From an uncultured Sphingomonas sp. (GTDB taxonomy: Bacteria; Pseudomonadota; Alphaproteobacteria; Sphingomonadales; Sphingomonadaceae): a stretch of 64,000 nt of DNA. Shown here piece after piece: positions 45,363 to 53,336 of this stretch (the stretch's first letter is position 1; every line of letters starts with the position of its first letter). The notes below the pieces were generated by a model, which worked only from the letters and a program-made list of their open reading frames with translations, made no database searches and had not been told where the DNA came from. The stretch lies in assembly GCA_913775795.1 (NCBI GenBank), contig CAJYLT010000083.1, positions 62,001 to 126,000 on the forward strand, written 5' to 3'. Both the position numbers and the translations under genes were made by a program.

Positions 45363-47501
45363 ATGGCGACACTGATCCTGACCGCGGTCGGCACGATCGT
45401 CGGCGGGCCGATCGGCGGTGCGATCGGGGCGATGGCCGGCCAGGCGATCGACCGCGAGCTGTTCGGCCCCGGCCCGCGGCAAGGCCCGCGACTGCGCGAA
45501 CTGGCGCTTCAGACCTCTTCCTATGGCAGCGAGATCCCGCATCTGTTCGGGACGATGCGCGTGGCGGGCAGCGTCATCTGGGCCACCGACCTGATCGAGA
45601 CGCGTGATCGCGAGGGCGGGGGCAAGGGTGCGCCGGACACGATCCGCTACAGCTACGCCGCGTCGTTCGCGGTGCTGTTGTCGGCGCGGCCGATCGTCGG
45701 GGTCGGACGCATCTGGGCCGACGGCAAGCTGCTGCGCGGGGCGGGCGGGGACTTTGCCGCGCGAACGAGCTTTCGCCTGAACTTGGGCAGCGAGGATCAG
45801 GCGCCGGACCCGCTGATCGCCAGCGCGGTCGGGCCCGCGCGCGCGACGGCGATGCGCGGACAGGCCTATGCCGTGTTCGAGGGGCTGGCGCTCGCCGATT
45901 TCGGCAATCGCATCCCGTCGCTGACATTCGAGGTCCAGGCCGACGACGCGGCGGTCGATCCGGCGGCCATCGCCGCGGCGATCGGCGGCGGCGGCGTGGC
46001 GGCGGGCGAACCCATGGCGCCGCGGCTCGGCGGGTTTTCGGCCTATGGCGGCAGCCGGCGCGCGGTGCTGGAGACACTGGCGAAGACGGGTGGCGGCTGG
46101 TTCGGGGCGGAGGGGGACCATGTGACGCTGCGCAGCGGGGCGGGGCCGGCACGCGGCCTTGCCGATGCGGGGCTGGGCGGCGGGCGCGGCGTGCGGCGCA
46201 TCGCGCCCGCGGATCAGGCGCCCCGGTCGGTCACGGTCGGGCATTACGACGCCGCGCGCGACTATCAGGCCGGGTTGCAGCGAGCGACGCGGCCGGGCGC
46301 GGGATGGCGCGAACAGCATGTCGAACTGCCGGCAGTGCTGTCGGCAGGCGAGGCCAAGCAGGTCGCGGCGTCGATGCTGACGCGGATCGATGCCGATCGG
46401 CGGCGGCGGCGGGTCGCCTGCGGCTGGGAAGGGCTGACGATCGCGCCGGGCGACCGCGTTCGCGTGGCGGGCGAGGAAACGCTGTGGCGCGTCGGCGGCT
46501 GGAGCCTGGAAGCGATGGCGGTCGAGCTCGACCTTGTCCCCGTCGCGCTCGCGACCGCCACCGCGCTTGCCGATCCGGGGACGGTGGTCGCTGCGCCCGA
46601 TCGCCCGCGCGGGCGCACGGTGATCGTTGCGGCTGAACTGCCGCCGCTTGGCGAGGGGTTGGCGACGCAGCCGCAACTGATCGTAGTCGCCGGGGGAACC
46701 GAGACCGGCTGGCGCGGCGCGGCGCTGATGATGAGTACGGATTCGGGCACAAGCTGGTCGATCGCCGCGACGCTGCCGACTGGCGGCGTGGTGGGAAGCG
46801 TCGTCGTGCCGCCGGGTGCGGCGCCAGCGGCGATCGAGGATCGCGGCGGGTCGCTGACGGTGGAGCTGGCGAACGACGCGATGATCCTGTCGGGCGCCGA
46901 TGCGGCGGCGATGGACGGCGGCGCCAACCTGGCGATGGTGGGCGAGGAACTGATCCAGTTCGGGGCCGCCGAGCCGGCCGGTCCGAGACGATGGCGTCTG
47001 TCGCGGCTGTGGCGTGGCCGGCGCGGGACCGAGGCCGCGACGGGCACCCATCGGGCCGGCGAGGGCTTCGCGCTTCTGTCGGCGCCCAGCGCGGTCGTCG
47101 TGCCGATCGCAAGGCCGATCGGGACGCGGCTGCTCCTCGCCCCGGCGAGCGTCGGAGACGGCGACGAGTTGCGCCCCGTCGAGGTGGTCCTGACCGGCGC
47201 CTCGGTCGCGCCGCCGTCGCCGGTGCATGTCCGCGCCGCGCGGCGGCCGGACGGGGGTCTCGACCTTCGCTGGATCCGGCGCAGCCGGGCCGGCTGGCAA
47301 TGGTCGGACCGGATCGACGTGCCGCTTGCCGAGGAGCGCGAACGCTATCGGGTCGAGGTCGATACGGCGTCGGGCGGCACGCGGTCGGCGGCGACCGAGG
47401 GGCCGGCGCTGTCGCTCGAAAGCGACGCCTTGAGCGTCCGGGTGATGCAGATCGGTACGCACGCCGCGTCGCCCGCGCGACCCATCATGCTGGAGGATTG
47501 A
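45363..47501 (+). CDS. Phage tail hub/host-specificity protein (g15-like, short)
   Basis: TAVGTIVGGPIGGAIGAMAGQAIDRELFGPGPRQGPRLRELALQTSSYGSEIPHLFGTMRVAGSVIWATDL. Confidence 0.87.
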   Translation: MATLILTAVGTIVGGPIGGAIGAMAGQAIDRELFGPGPRQGPRLRELALQTSSYGSEIPHLFGTMRVAGSVIWATDLIETRDREGGGKGAPDTIRYSYAASFAVLLSARPIVGVGRIWADGKLLRGAGGDFAARTSFRLNLGSEDQAPDPLIASAVGPARATAMRGQAYAVFEGLALADFGNRIPSLTFEVQADDAAVDPAAIAAAIGGGGVAAGEPMAPRLGGFSAYGGSRRAVLETLAKTGGGWFGAEGDHVTLRSGAGPARGLADAGLGGGRGVRRIAPADQAPRSVTVGHYDAARDYQAGLQRATRPGAGWREQHVELPAVLSAGEAKQVAASMLTRIDADRRRRRVACGWEGLTIAPGDRVRVAGEETLWRVGGWSLEAMAVELDLVPVALATATALADPGTVVAAPDRPRGRTVIVAAELPPLGEGLATQPQLIVVAGGTETGWRGAALMMSTDSGTSWSIAATLPTGGVVGSVVVPPGAAPAAIEDRGGSLTVELANDAMILSGADAAAMDGGANLAMVGEELIQFGAAEPAGPRRWRLSRLWRGRRGTEAATGTHRAGEGFALLSAPSAVVVPIARPIGTRLLLAPASVGDGDELRPVEVVLTGASVAPPSPVHVRAARRPDGGLDLRWIRRSRAGWQWSDRIDVPLAEERERYRVEVDTASGGTRSAATEGPALSLESDALSVRVMQIGTHAASPARPIMLED

Positions 47502-47504
47502 TCG

Positions 47505-48008
47505 ATGGCCGAGGAACAGACCGACCGTCATGACCTGCCCCTGTTGCAGGCAGGACAGGCGCAGAAGGAACTGACGCATAACGAGGCGCTGGTGCTCATC
47601 GACATGCTGGTGATGGCGTCGGTGCTCGGCATCCGGGACACGGTGCCGGCGACGCCCGCGCCCGGCGACTGCTGGATCGTCGGGCCGGCACCCGCCGGCG
47701 AATGGGCGGGCGAGGCGGGAAAGCTGGCCTGCTGGACCGCAGGCGGCTGGCGCTTCGCCCCGCCGCGGGACGGGATGCGGGTCTGGTGCGCGGACGAGGG
47801 TGTCGATGCGCTGTGGCACGGTGGTGGGTGGACCACGGGCATGGTCGCGGCCCGGCGGATCATCGTCGGCGGCGAGCCGGTGGTGGGGGCGCGGCAACCG
47901 CCGATCGGCGACCCCGAGGGCGGCGGCACCGTCGATGTCGAGGCGCGGGCGGCGGTCGGGCGCATCATCGCGGCGATGGCGGCGCACGGGCTGGTCGCGC
48001 CAAGTTGA
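47505..48008 (+). CDS. DUF2793-family protein (GTA-associated)
   Basis: RHDLPLLQAGQAQKELTHNEALVLIDMLV...DCWIVGPAPAGEWAG. Confidence 0.85.
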   Translation: MAEEQTDRHDLPLLQAGQAQKELTHNEALVLIDMLVMASVLGIRDTVPATPAPGDCWIVGPAPAGEWAGEAGKLACWTAGGWRFAPPRDGMRVWCADEGVDALWHGGGWTTGMVAARRIIVGGEPVVGARQPPIGDPEGGGTVDVEARAAVGRIIAAMAAHGLVAPS

Positions 48009-48117
48009 TGTTGCGTTCCTGCAACAGTCCCCGACTTTGTTTCGCTTGCGTGGAAACCAAGCCAAATGTAGTGAGTTTGCGCTGTCCGTAGTGACAACCG
48101 TGAAAGGGGAATTTTTT

Positions 48118-49221
48118 ATGCGGAAGCTTGCCGTAGCAGTGGCGCTTGCGACCACTGCTCTTAGCACGCCTGCCCTCGCCCGCGACAACGCGTGGTATGT
48201 GGGCCTTGAGGGCGGCGCGATGATCGTCGAGGATATCGACTTCACGCTGGCCGACACCAACACGCAGATTCTGAGCACCGACTCGGACTATGGCTGGGAT
48301 GTCGATGGCATCGTCGGCTATGACTTCGGTGCGTTCCGCCTCGAGGCCGAAGTCGGCTATCGCCGTGCGGCTGCCGAAGAGCATCAGACCTCGGTCGCGC
48401 TGGCTGGCATTCCCGCCGGCATCTATGGCGACGACCGTGCGTTCGGCCGCGCCTCGGCGCTCAGCTTCATGCTGAACGGCCTTCTGGACTTCGGTCCGGA
48501 CGACGGCGTGCAGGGCTTCGTCGGCGGTGGTGCCGGTGTGGCGCGCGTGAAGTACGAGCAGTACGGCATTGCGCCGGTCACGCTGCTCGACGACAGCGAC
48601 ACCGTCTTCGCGTGGCAGGCTCTGGCGGGCGTCCGCGCGCCGCTGAGCGACAACATCGACGTCTCGCTGAAGTATCGCTTCTTCAACGCCGACAGCGTGA
48701 CGGTGCAGGCGAACAACGGCGCGCTGCTTGACTCGCGCTTCCGCTCGCACAGCCTGCTCGGTGGCGTGACGTTCAACTTCGGCGAGCCGACCCCGCCCCC
48801 CCCGCCGCCGCCGCCGCCCCCGCCGCCGCCGCCTCCCCCGCCGCCCCCGCCGCCGCCGGTCGAGACCGTCTGCACGCCTGGGCCGTACATCGTGTTCTTC
48901 GAGTGGGATCGCTCGGACATCACGCCTGAGGCTGCCAGCATTCTCGACAACGCCATCTCGGCATACCAGAACTGCGGCAACGCGCAGGTCATGCTTGCCG
49001 GTCACGCCGACAAGTCGGGTGCCGCTTCGTACAACGTCGGTCTGTCGCAGCGTCGTGCTGACTCGGTCCGCTCGTACATGTCGGGCCGCGGTATCCCCGA
49101 CGGCAACATCTCGACCGAAGCGTTCGGTGAAACCCAGCCGCGCGTCGACACCGCAGACGGTGTGCGCGAGCTGCAGAACCGCCGCGTGGAAGTCACCTAC
49201 GGTCCCGGCGCGGGCATGTAA
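48118..49221 (+). CDS. OmpA-family outer-membrane porin with polyproline linker
   Basis: Signal peptide MRKLAVAVALATTALSTPALA; beta-barrel; ~22 consecutive Pro; OmpA domain YIVFFEWDRSDITPEAASIL...GHADKSGAASYNVGLSQRRADSV. Confidence 0.94.
   Translation: MRKLAVAVALATTALSTPALARDNAWYVGLEGGAMIVEDIDFTLADTNTQILSTDSDYGWDVDGIVGYDFGAFRLEAEVGYRRAAAEEHQTSVALAGIPAGIYGDDRAFGRASALSFMLNGLLDFGPDDGVQGFVGGGAGVARVKYEQYGIAPVTLLDDSDTVFAWQALAGVRAPLSDNIDVSLKYRFFNADSVTVQANNGALLDSRFRSHSLLGGVTFNFGEPTPPPPPPPPPPPPPPPPPPPPPPVETVCTPGPYIVFFEWDRSDITPEAASILDNAISAYQNCGNAQVMLAGHADKSGAASYNVGLSQRRADSVRSYMSGRGIPDGNISTEAFGETQPRVDTADGVRELQNRRVEVTYGPGAGM
48793..48858 (+). repeat. CCG/CCC proline-codon run encoding polyproline linker
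   Basis: ~22 consecutive CCN codons. Confidence 0.9.
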
Positions 49222-49253
49222 TCGCGCCGGTCCCGATGGGACTGGAAAGAATT

Positions 49254-49286
49254 GGGGGAGGCCGGGCAACCGGCCTCCCCTTTTTC
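49254..49286 (+). terminator. Rho-independent terminator after ompA-like gene
   Basis: GGGGAGGCCGG-gcaa-CCGGCCTCCCC followed by TTTTTC. Confidence 0.88.
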
Positions 49287-49387
49287 TTGTGCACGTACGT
49301 CCGGCAAAGGCCGGACGGCCGAGAGGCAATGCGGATGCGGGTCGCGTGCTTCCGTTTCAGGCTGGAAGCGCCACAAGCCGGTGAATG

Positions 49388-49810
49388 TCACCCCCTCAGC
49401 AACAGCCGTGTCTCCGTCAGCTCGACGACCGGCGTCTCCCACGGGTGCGCTGCGATCAAAGCCGCAAGCGCCGCATCGAGCCGGGCTGGCGGGGTGGCGG
49501 CATCGATATGGAGCGTCATGATCAGTGTCGGTGACACCTGTTGTTTGCCCGGCTTGCCGAGCGTCGGTTTGGCGGCCGGCGTGACGGTGAAAATCTCCCA
49601 TCCCGGTGAAAGCTCGGCCACCGCGATATAGGGGCCGAAGTCACCGACAGCGGGATGCCGCGCAATCGCTTCCCGCATCCGGGCGGCGTGAGGGTCGCGT
49701 TCGATCGCGCCGATATCGCCGGAAAGCAGCGCAGCAAGCGTATCAGGCTCGATCGGGCAATGGACGCGGATGGCGAGAACGGCGCGAGTGGCGGTCTGGA
49801 TCGGGGGCAT
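49388..49810 (-). CDS. Hypothetical protein with NIF3/CutA-like C-terminal segment
   Basis: 140-aa ORF; LDAALAALIAAHPWETPVVELTETRLLLRG. Confidence 0.55.
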   Translation of the reverse strand: MPPIQTATRAVLAIRVHCPIEPDTLAALLSGDIGAIERDPHAARMREAIARHPAVGDFGPYIAVAELSPGWEIFTVTPAAKPTLGKPGKQQVSPTLIMTLHIDAATPPARLDAALAALIAAHPWETPVVELTETRLLLRG

Positions 49811-49856
49811 GGCCCGAGCTTAGCCGTCAGACGATCGGCTGCAAGGTGATGCCTGC

Positions 49857-52800
49857 TTAATGGAAGTCGCGCGATTTCTGACGGATCGCATCCTCAGGAT
49901 CGCAGCCGTCGCGGAACGCCGGGTGGTAGAGGCTGCGGCCCTTTGGGCGCCATTCGGGGTCGCCGCGATCGGGCGAGCCGCCGCCGCCGGGGCGGCCGAG
50001 GCGGGGCATGTCGATCTCGCCGATCGAATGAAGCATCGGCGACAGATCCTCGAGCGTGTCGGCGATGACGTGGATCACCTCGCCCTCGCGCTGCATCCGG
50101 CCGCGCACACCGAGCATTGCCGCCGACATGACGGTCCGGCGATTGGCCTCGAACCGGTCGGGCCACAGGATGATGTTGGCGATACCGCTCTCGTCCTCCA
50201 GTGTAATGAAAAGCACGCCCTTGGCGCTGCCGGGCTTTTGCCGGACGAGGACGATGCCCGCCAGTTCGAGGAAGCTGCCGTCCTTCATCCGCCGGAGGTC
50301 GCCGCAGCGAGTCATGCGGCGGCGGGTGAGTTTGTCGCGCAGAAAGGTCAGCGGGTGCGCGCGTAGCGACAACTGGGTCGCGCGGTAATCCTCCACCACC
50401 TCGCGCCCCGCGGTCAGCGGGGCCAGCGCGACGGCGGTTTCGTGAAGTTCGGGGCGCGTCGCCCCTTCGCGCGCATCGGCGGCGGCGAAGAGCGGGAGCG
50501 GCGCGGCGCCGAGGCCCTTGATCGTCCACAGTGCCTGTCGCCGGTCGAGGCCGAGCGCATGGAACCCGTCGGCGCGCGCGATCCGTTCGAGCGCGACGAG
50601 CGGCACGCCCGAGCGGCGCCACGCATCTTCGATCGACACAAAAGGCCTGTCGGTGCGGGCGCCGACGATCGCCGCGCCATGCTCGTTCGACAGTCCTGCG
50701 ACGACGCGCAGGCCCAGGCGGAGCGGCAACCGTTCGCCCTTGCCGATGAGCCGCGTGTCCCAGCGACTGTCGTTGATGCAGACCGGGCGGATGTCGACGC
50801 CGTGTTCGCGCGCGTCGCGGACGATCTGGGCGGGGGCGTAGAAGCCCATCGGCTGCGCGTTGAGCAGCGCCGCGCAGAACACGTCCGGGTGATGGCACTT
50901 CACCCAGGACGAGGCATAGGCGATCTTGGCAAAGGACGCCGCGTGGCTTTCGGGAAAGCCGTAGCTGCCGAATCCCTCGATCTGCTTGACCAGTCGCTCG
51001 GCGAAGTCGAGCGCGATGCCATTCGCCTGCATGCCGGCGATCAGCTTGTCGCGGAACTCGCCGACGCCGCCGGTGAACTTGAACGTGGCCATCGCGCGGC
51101 GCAGGCGATCGGCCTGGTTCGCCGAAAAGCCGGCGCCCTTGATCGCCACCTGCATCGCCTGTTCCTGGAACAGCGGCACGCCCAATGTCTTTTCGAGGAC
51201 TTCGCGCAGCGCCTCGCTGGGATAGTCGATGACCGCGTTCGGGTCGCGGCGCTTCAGCTCGCGGCGCTTCAGATAGGGGTGGACCATGTCGCCCTGGATC
51301 GGTCCGGGGCGGACGATCGCGACCTGGATGGCGATGTCGTAGAAATTGGTCGGCTTCATCCGCGGCAGCATCGCCATCTGTGCCCGGCTCTCGATCTGGA
51401 ACACGCCAAGCGTATCGGCGCGGCGGATCATCTCGAACGTCGCGGGGTCGTCGTCCTGCAGCGCGGGCGAGGCGAGGGTGAGCGCGGTATCCTTGTGATC
51501 GGCGAGCAGGTCGAAGGCGCGGCGCATGCAGCCGAGCATGCCGAGGCCGAGGATATCGACCTTCATGAAGCCGAGTTCCTCGATATCCTCCTTTTCCCAT
51601 TCGACGACGCGGCGGTCGACCATCGCGGCCGGTTCGATCGGCACGAGATCGTCGAGCCGGTCACGGGTCAGCACGAAGCCGCCCGGATGCTGCGACAAAT
51701 GCCGCGGGGTGCCGATGAGCTCGCGCGAAAGGTCGAGCGTCAGCGCGATGCGCGGGTCGGTGGCGTCGAGATTGAGCGCCTCGGCATGGCGATCGGCCAC
51801 CCCCTCCGACGACCAGCCCCAGATCTGGCCCGCCAGCGCGCCGGTCAGATCCTCGGGCAGGCCCAATGCCTTGCCCACCTCGCGCACCGCGCCGCGCGCG
51901 CGGAAGCGGCTGACGACCGCGGTCAGCGCGGCGTGGTCATGGCCGTAGGTCTCGTAGATCCACTGGATCACCTCCTCGCGCCGCTCATGTTCGAAATCGA
52001 CGTCGATATCGGGGGGCTCGGCGCGATCCTCCGAAATGAAGCGCTCGAAGAGCAATTTGTGCTTCACCGGGTCGATCGAGGTGATGCCGAGGACGAAGCA
52101 GATCACCGAATTGGCCGCCGACCCGCGCCCCTGGCACAGAATGTCCTGGCTGCGCGCGAACTGGACGATCGACTGGACGGTGAGGAAGTAGCGGGCATAG
52201 CCCATCCGCTCGACGAGTTCGAGTTCATGCTCCAGCAGCTTGGTGTAAGCCTCGTCAGGGGCGCCGTCGAAGCGTTCGGCGAGTGCACGGCGGGCCATGA
52301 GCGCGAGCGCTTCCTGCGGCGTCCGGCCCGACATCACAATCTCGTCAGGATATTGGTAGCTGAGTTCGCGGGGCGAGAAGCGACACCGCTCGGCGATGGC
52401 GAGGCCCGAGGCGAGCGCTTGTGGAAGGTCGGCGAAGCGGCGGGCCATGGCCTCGGGCGGCAGTAGGTGGCCGTCGCCGATCCGCGCGCGGCGGGTGCCG
52501 AGTGCGTCGATCGTCGTCTTCTCGCGGATTGCGGTCACCACGTCGTGCAGCATCCGGCGGTCGGGGTGGTGATAGCGCACGTCGCCGGTCGCGAGCGGTT
52601 TCAATCCGTGCGAGGTGGCCGCCCGGGCGAGCGCATGGAGGCGGCGCACATCCTCCGGCCGGCGATGCGCGGCGAGCGCGACATGGCCATCGGCGCCGAA
52701 AATGTCGGCGACCCAGCGCATCCCCGTCTGGTCCTCGAACTCTGCGGGGCGGGGGACGAGTGCGGCGACGAGGCCGGCGGCGTGGGCGGCGATGTCCTCC

Positions 52801-53168
52801 CAATGAAGGAAGCACTGCCCCTTTTCCCCGCGACGGCGGTCGGCACGCGATTTGCCGAGCGTAAGGAGGCGAGTGAGGCGGCTCCAGCCGGCGCGATCCT
52901 CCGGCCAGACGAGCAGCGAGCGGCCGTCGACGAGGTCGAGGCGGCAGCCGGCGACCAGGCGGATCGGACGGGCCTGCGCGCTGACCTTTTCGGCGGCGAC
53001 CATCGAGCGGACGATGCCGGCGACCGAGTTGTGGTCGGTGATGCCGAGGACCGCGTGGCCCATCTCGCTGGCAGTGGCGAACAGTTCTTCGGCCGAGGAG
53101 GCACCGCGCAGGAACGAGAAATGTGTCGCGACCTGAAGTTCGGCGTAGGGCGGGTCAGCGGCGGGCAT
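49857..53168 (-). CDS. dnaE2: Error-prone DNA polymerase (DnaE2)
   Basis: PHP domain YAELQVATHFSFLRGASSAEEL; GRGSAANSVICFVLGITSIDP; FERFISEDRAEPPDIDVDFEHERREEVIQWIYETYG; C-terminal OB fold. Confidence 0.95.
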   Translation of the reverse strand: MPAADPPYAELQVATHFSFLRGASSAEELFATASEMGHAVLGITDHNSVAGIVRSMVAAEKVSAQARPIRLVAGCRLDLVDGRSLLVWPEDRAGWSRLTRLLTLGKSRADRRRGEKGQCFLHWEDIAAHAAGLVAALVPRPAEFEDQTGMRWVADIFGADGHVALAAHRRPEDVRRLHALARAATSHGLKPLATGDVRYHHPDRRMLHDVVTAIREKTTIDALGTRRARIGDGHLLPPEAMARRFADLPQALASGLAIAERCRFSPRELSYQYPDEIVMSGRTPQEALALMARRALAERFDGAPDEAYTKLLEHELELVERMGYARYFLTVQSIVQFARSQDILCQGRGSAANSVICFVLGITSIDPVKHKLLFERFISEDRAEPPDIDVDFEHERREEVIQWIYETYGHDHAALTAVVSRFRARGAVREVGKALGLPEDLTGALAGQIWGWSSEGVADRHAEALNLDATDPRIALTLDLSRELIGTPRHLSQHPGGFVLTRDRLDDLVPIEPAAMVDRRVVEWEKEDIEELGFMKVDILGLGMLGCMRRAFDLLADHKDTALTLASPALQDDDPATFEMIRRADTLGVFQIESRAQMAMLPRMKPTNFYDIAIQVAIVRPGPIQGDMVHPYLKRRELKRRDPNAVIDYPSEALREVLEKTLGVPLFQEQAMQVAIKGAGFSANQADRLRRAMATFKFTGGVGEFRDKLIAGMQANGIALDFAERLVKQIEGFGSYGFPESHAASFAKIAYASSWVKCHHPDVFCAALLNAQPMGFYAPAQIVRDAREHGVDIRPVCINDSRWDTRLIGKGERLPLRLGLRVVAGLSNEHGAAIVGARTDRPFVSIEDAWRRSGVPLVALERIARADGFHALGLDRRQALWTIKGLGAAPLPLFAAADAREGATRPELHETAVALAPLTAGREVVEDYRATQLSLRAHPLTFLRDKLTRRRMTRCGDLRRMKDGSFLELAGIVLVRQKPGSAKGVLFITLEDESGIANIILWPDRFEANRRTVMSAAMLGVRGRMQREGEVIHVIADTLEDLSPMLHSIGEIDMPRLGRPGGGGSPDRGDPEWRPKGRSLYHPAFRDGCDPEDAIRQKSRDFH

Positions 53169-53218
53169 GGCAAAGCATGAGCCGGGCCACATATGCTTGA
53201 ACAGCCATATCTATGGCC

Positions 53219-53322
53219 CTACCCTGGCGCAGGTCGGGGTCCGGTTGGCATGGCTTCTCGACAAAGCGGCGCGCCTTGCAACGACGGTTCCGTAACTGGA
53301 CCCCGGCCTTTGCCGGGGTACG
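53219..53322. repeat. REP-like paired element, one decayed and one intact hairpin
   Basis: ACCCCGGC-cttt-GCCGGGGT (53300-53319); degenerate partner ACCCTGGCgcagGTCGGGGT near 53221. Confidence 0.75.
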
Positions 53323-53336
53323 GCAAAGGGCACCCA

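Larger units (their letters stand above)
34009..48008 (+). mobile_element. Gene transfer agent (RcGTA-like) structural gene cluster
   Basis: Syntenic terminase, portal, DUF6127, protease, HK97 capsid, connector, DUF3168, tail tube, gp10, chaperone, short tape measure, DUF2460, DUF2163, NlpC/P60, tail hub, DUF2793; no integrase, lysis or replication genes. Confidence 0.88.

Noticed and set aside
34009-48008. Interpretation as an ordinary active prophage
   Set aside because: No integrase, repressor, replication, lysis or tail-fibre genes nearby; gene order and small tape measure fit a GTA better.
48004-48030. TGTTGC-gttcct-GCAACA inverted repeat after the DUF2793 gene as a terminator
   Set aside because: Only a 6-bp stem and no following T run; too weak to call.
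43842-48278. 1478-aa minus-strand ORF opposite the GTA tail module
   Set aside because: Antisense shadow of the g12-g15-like genes; low-complexity Arg/Pro/Ala composition with no domain signal.
50442-52466. 674-aa plus-strand ORF opposite dnaE2
   Set aside because: Antisense to a clearly conserved polymerase gene; composition typical of shadow ORFs.
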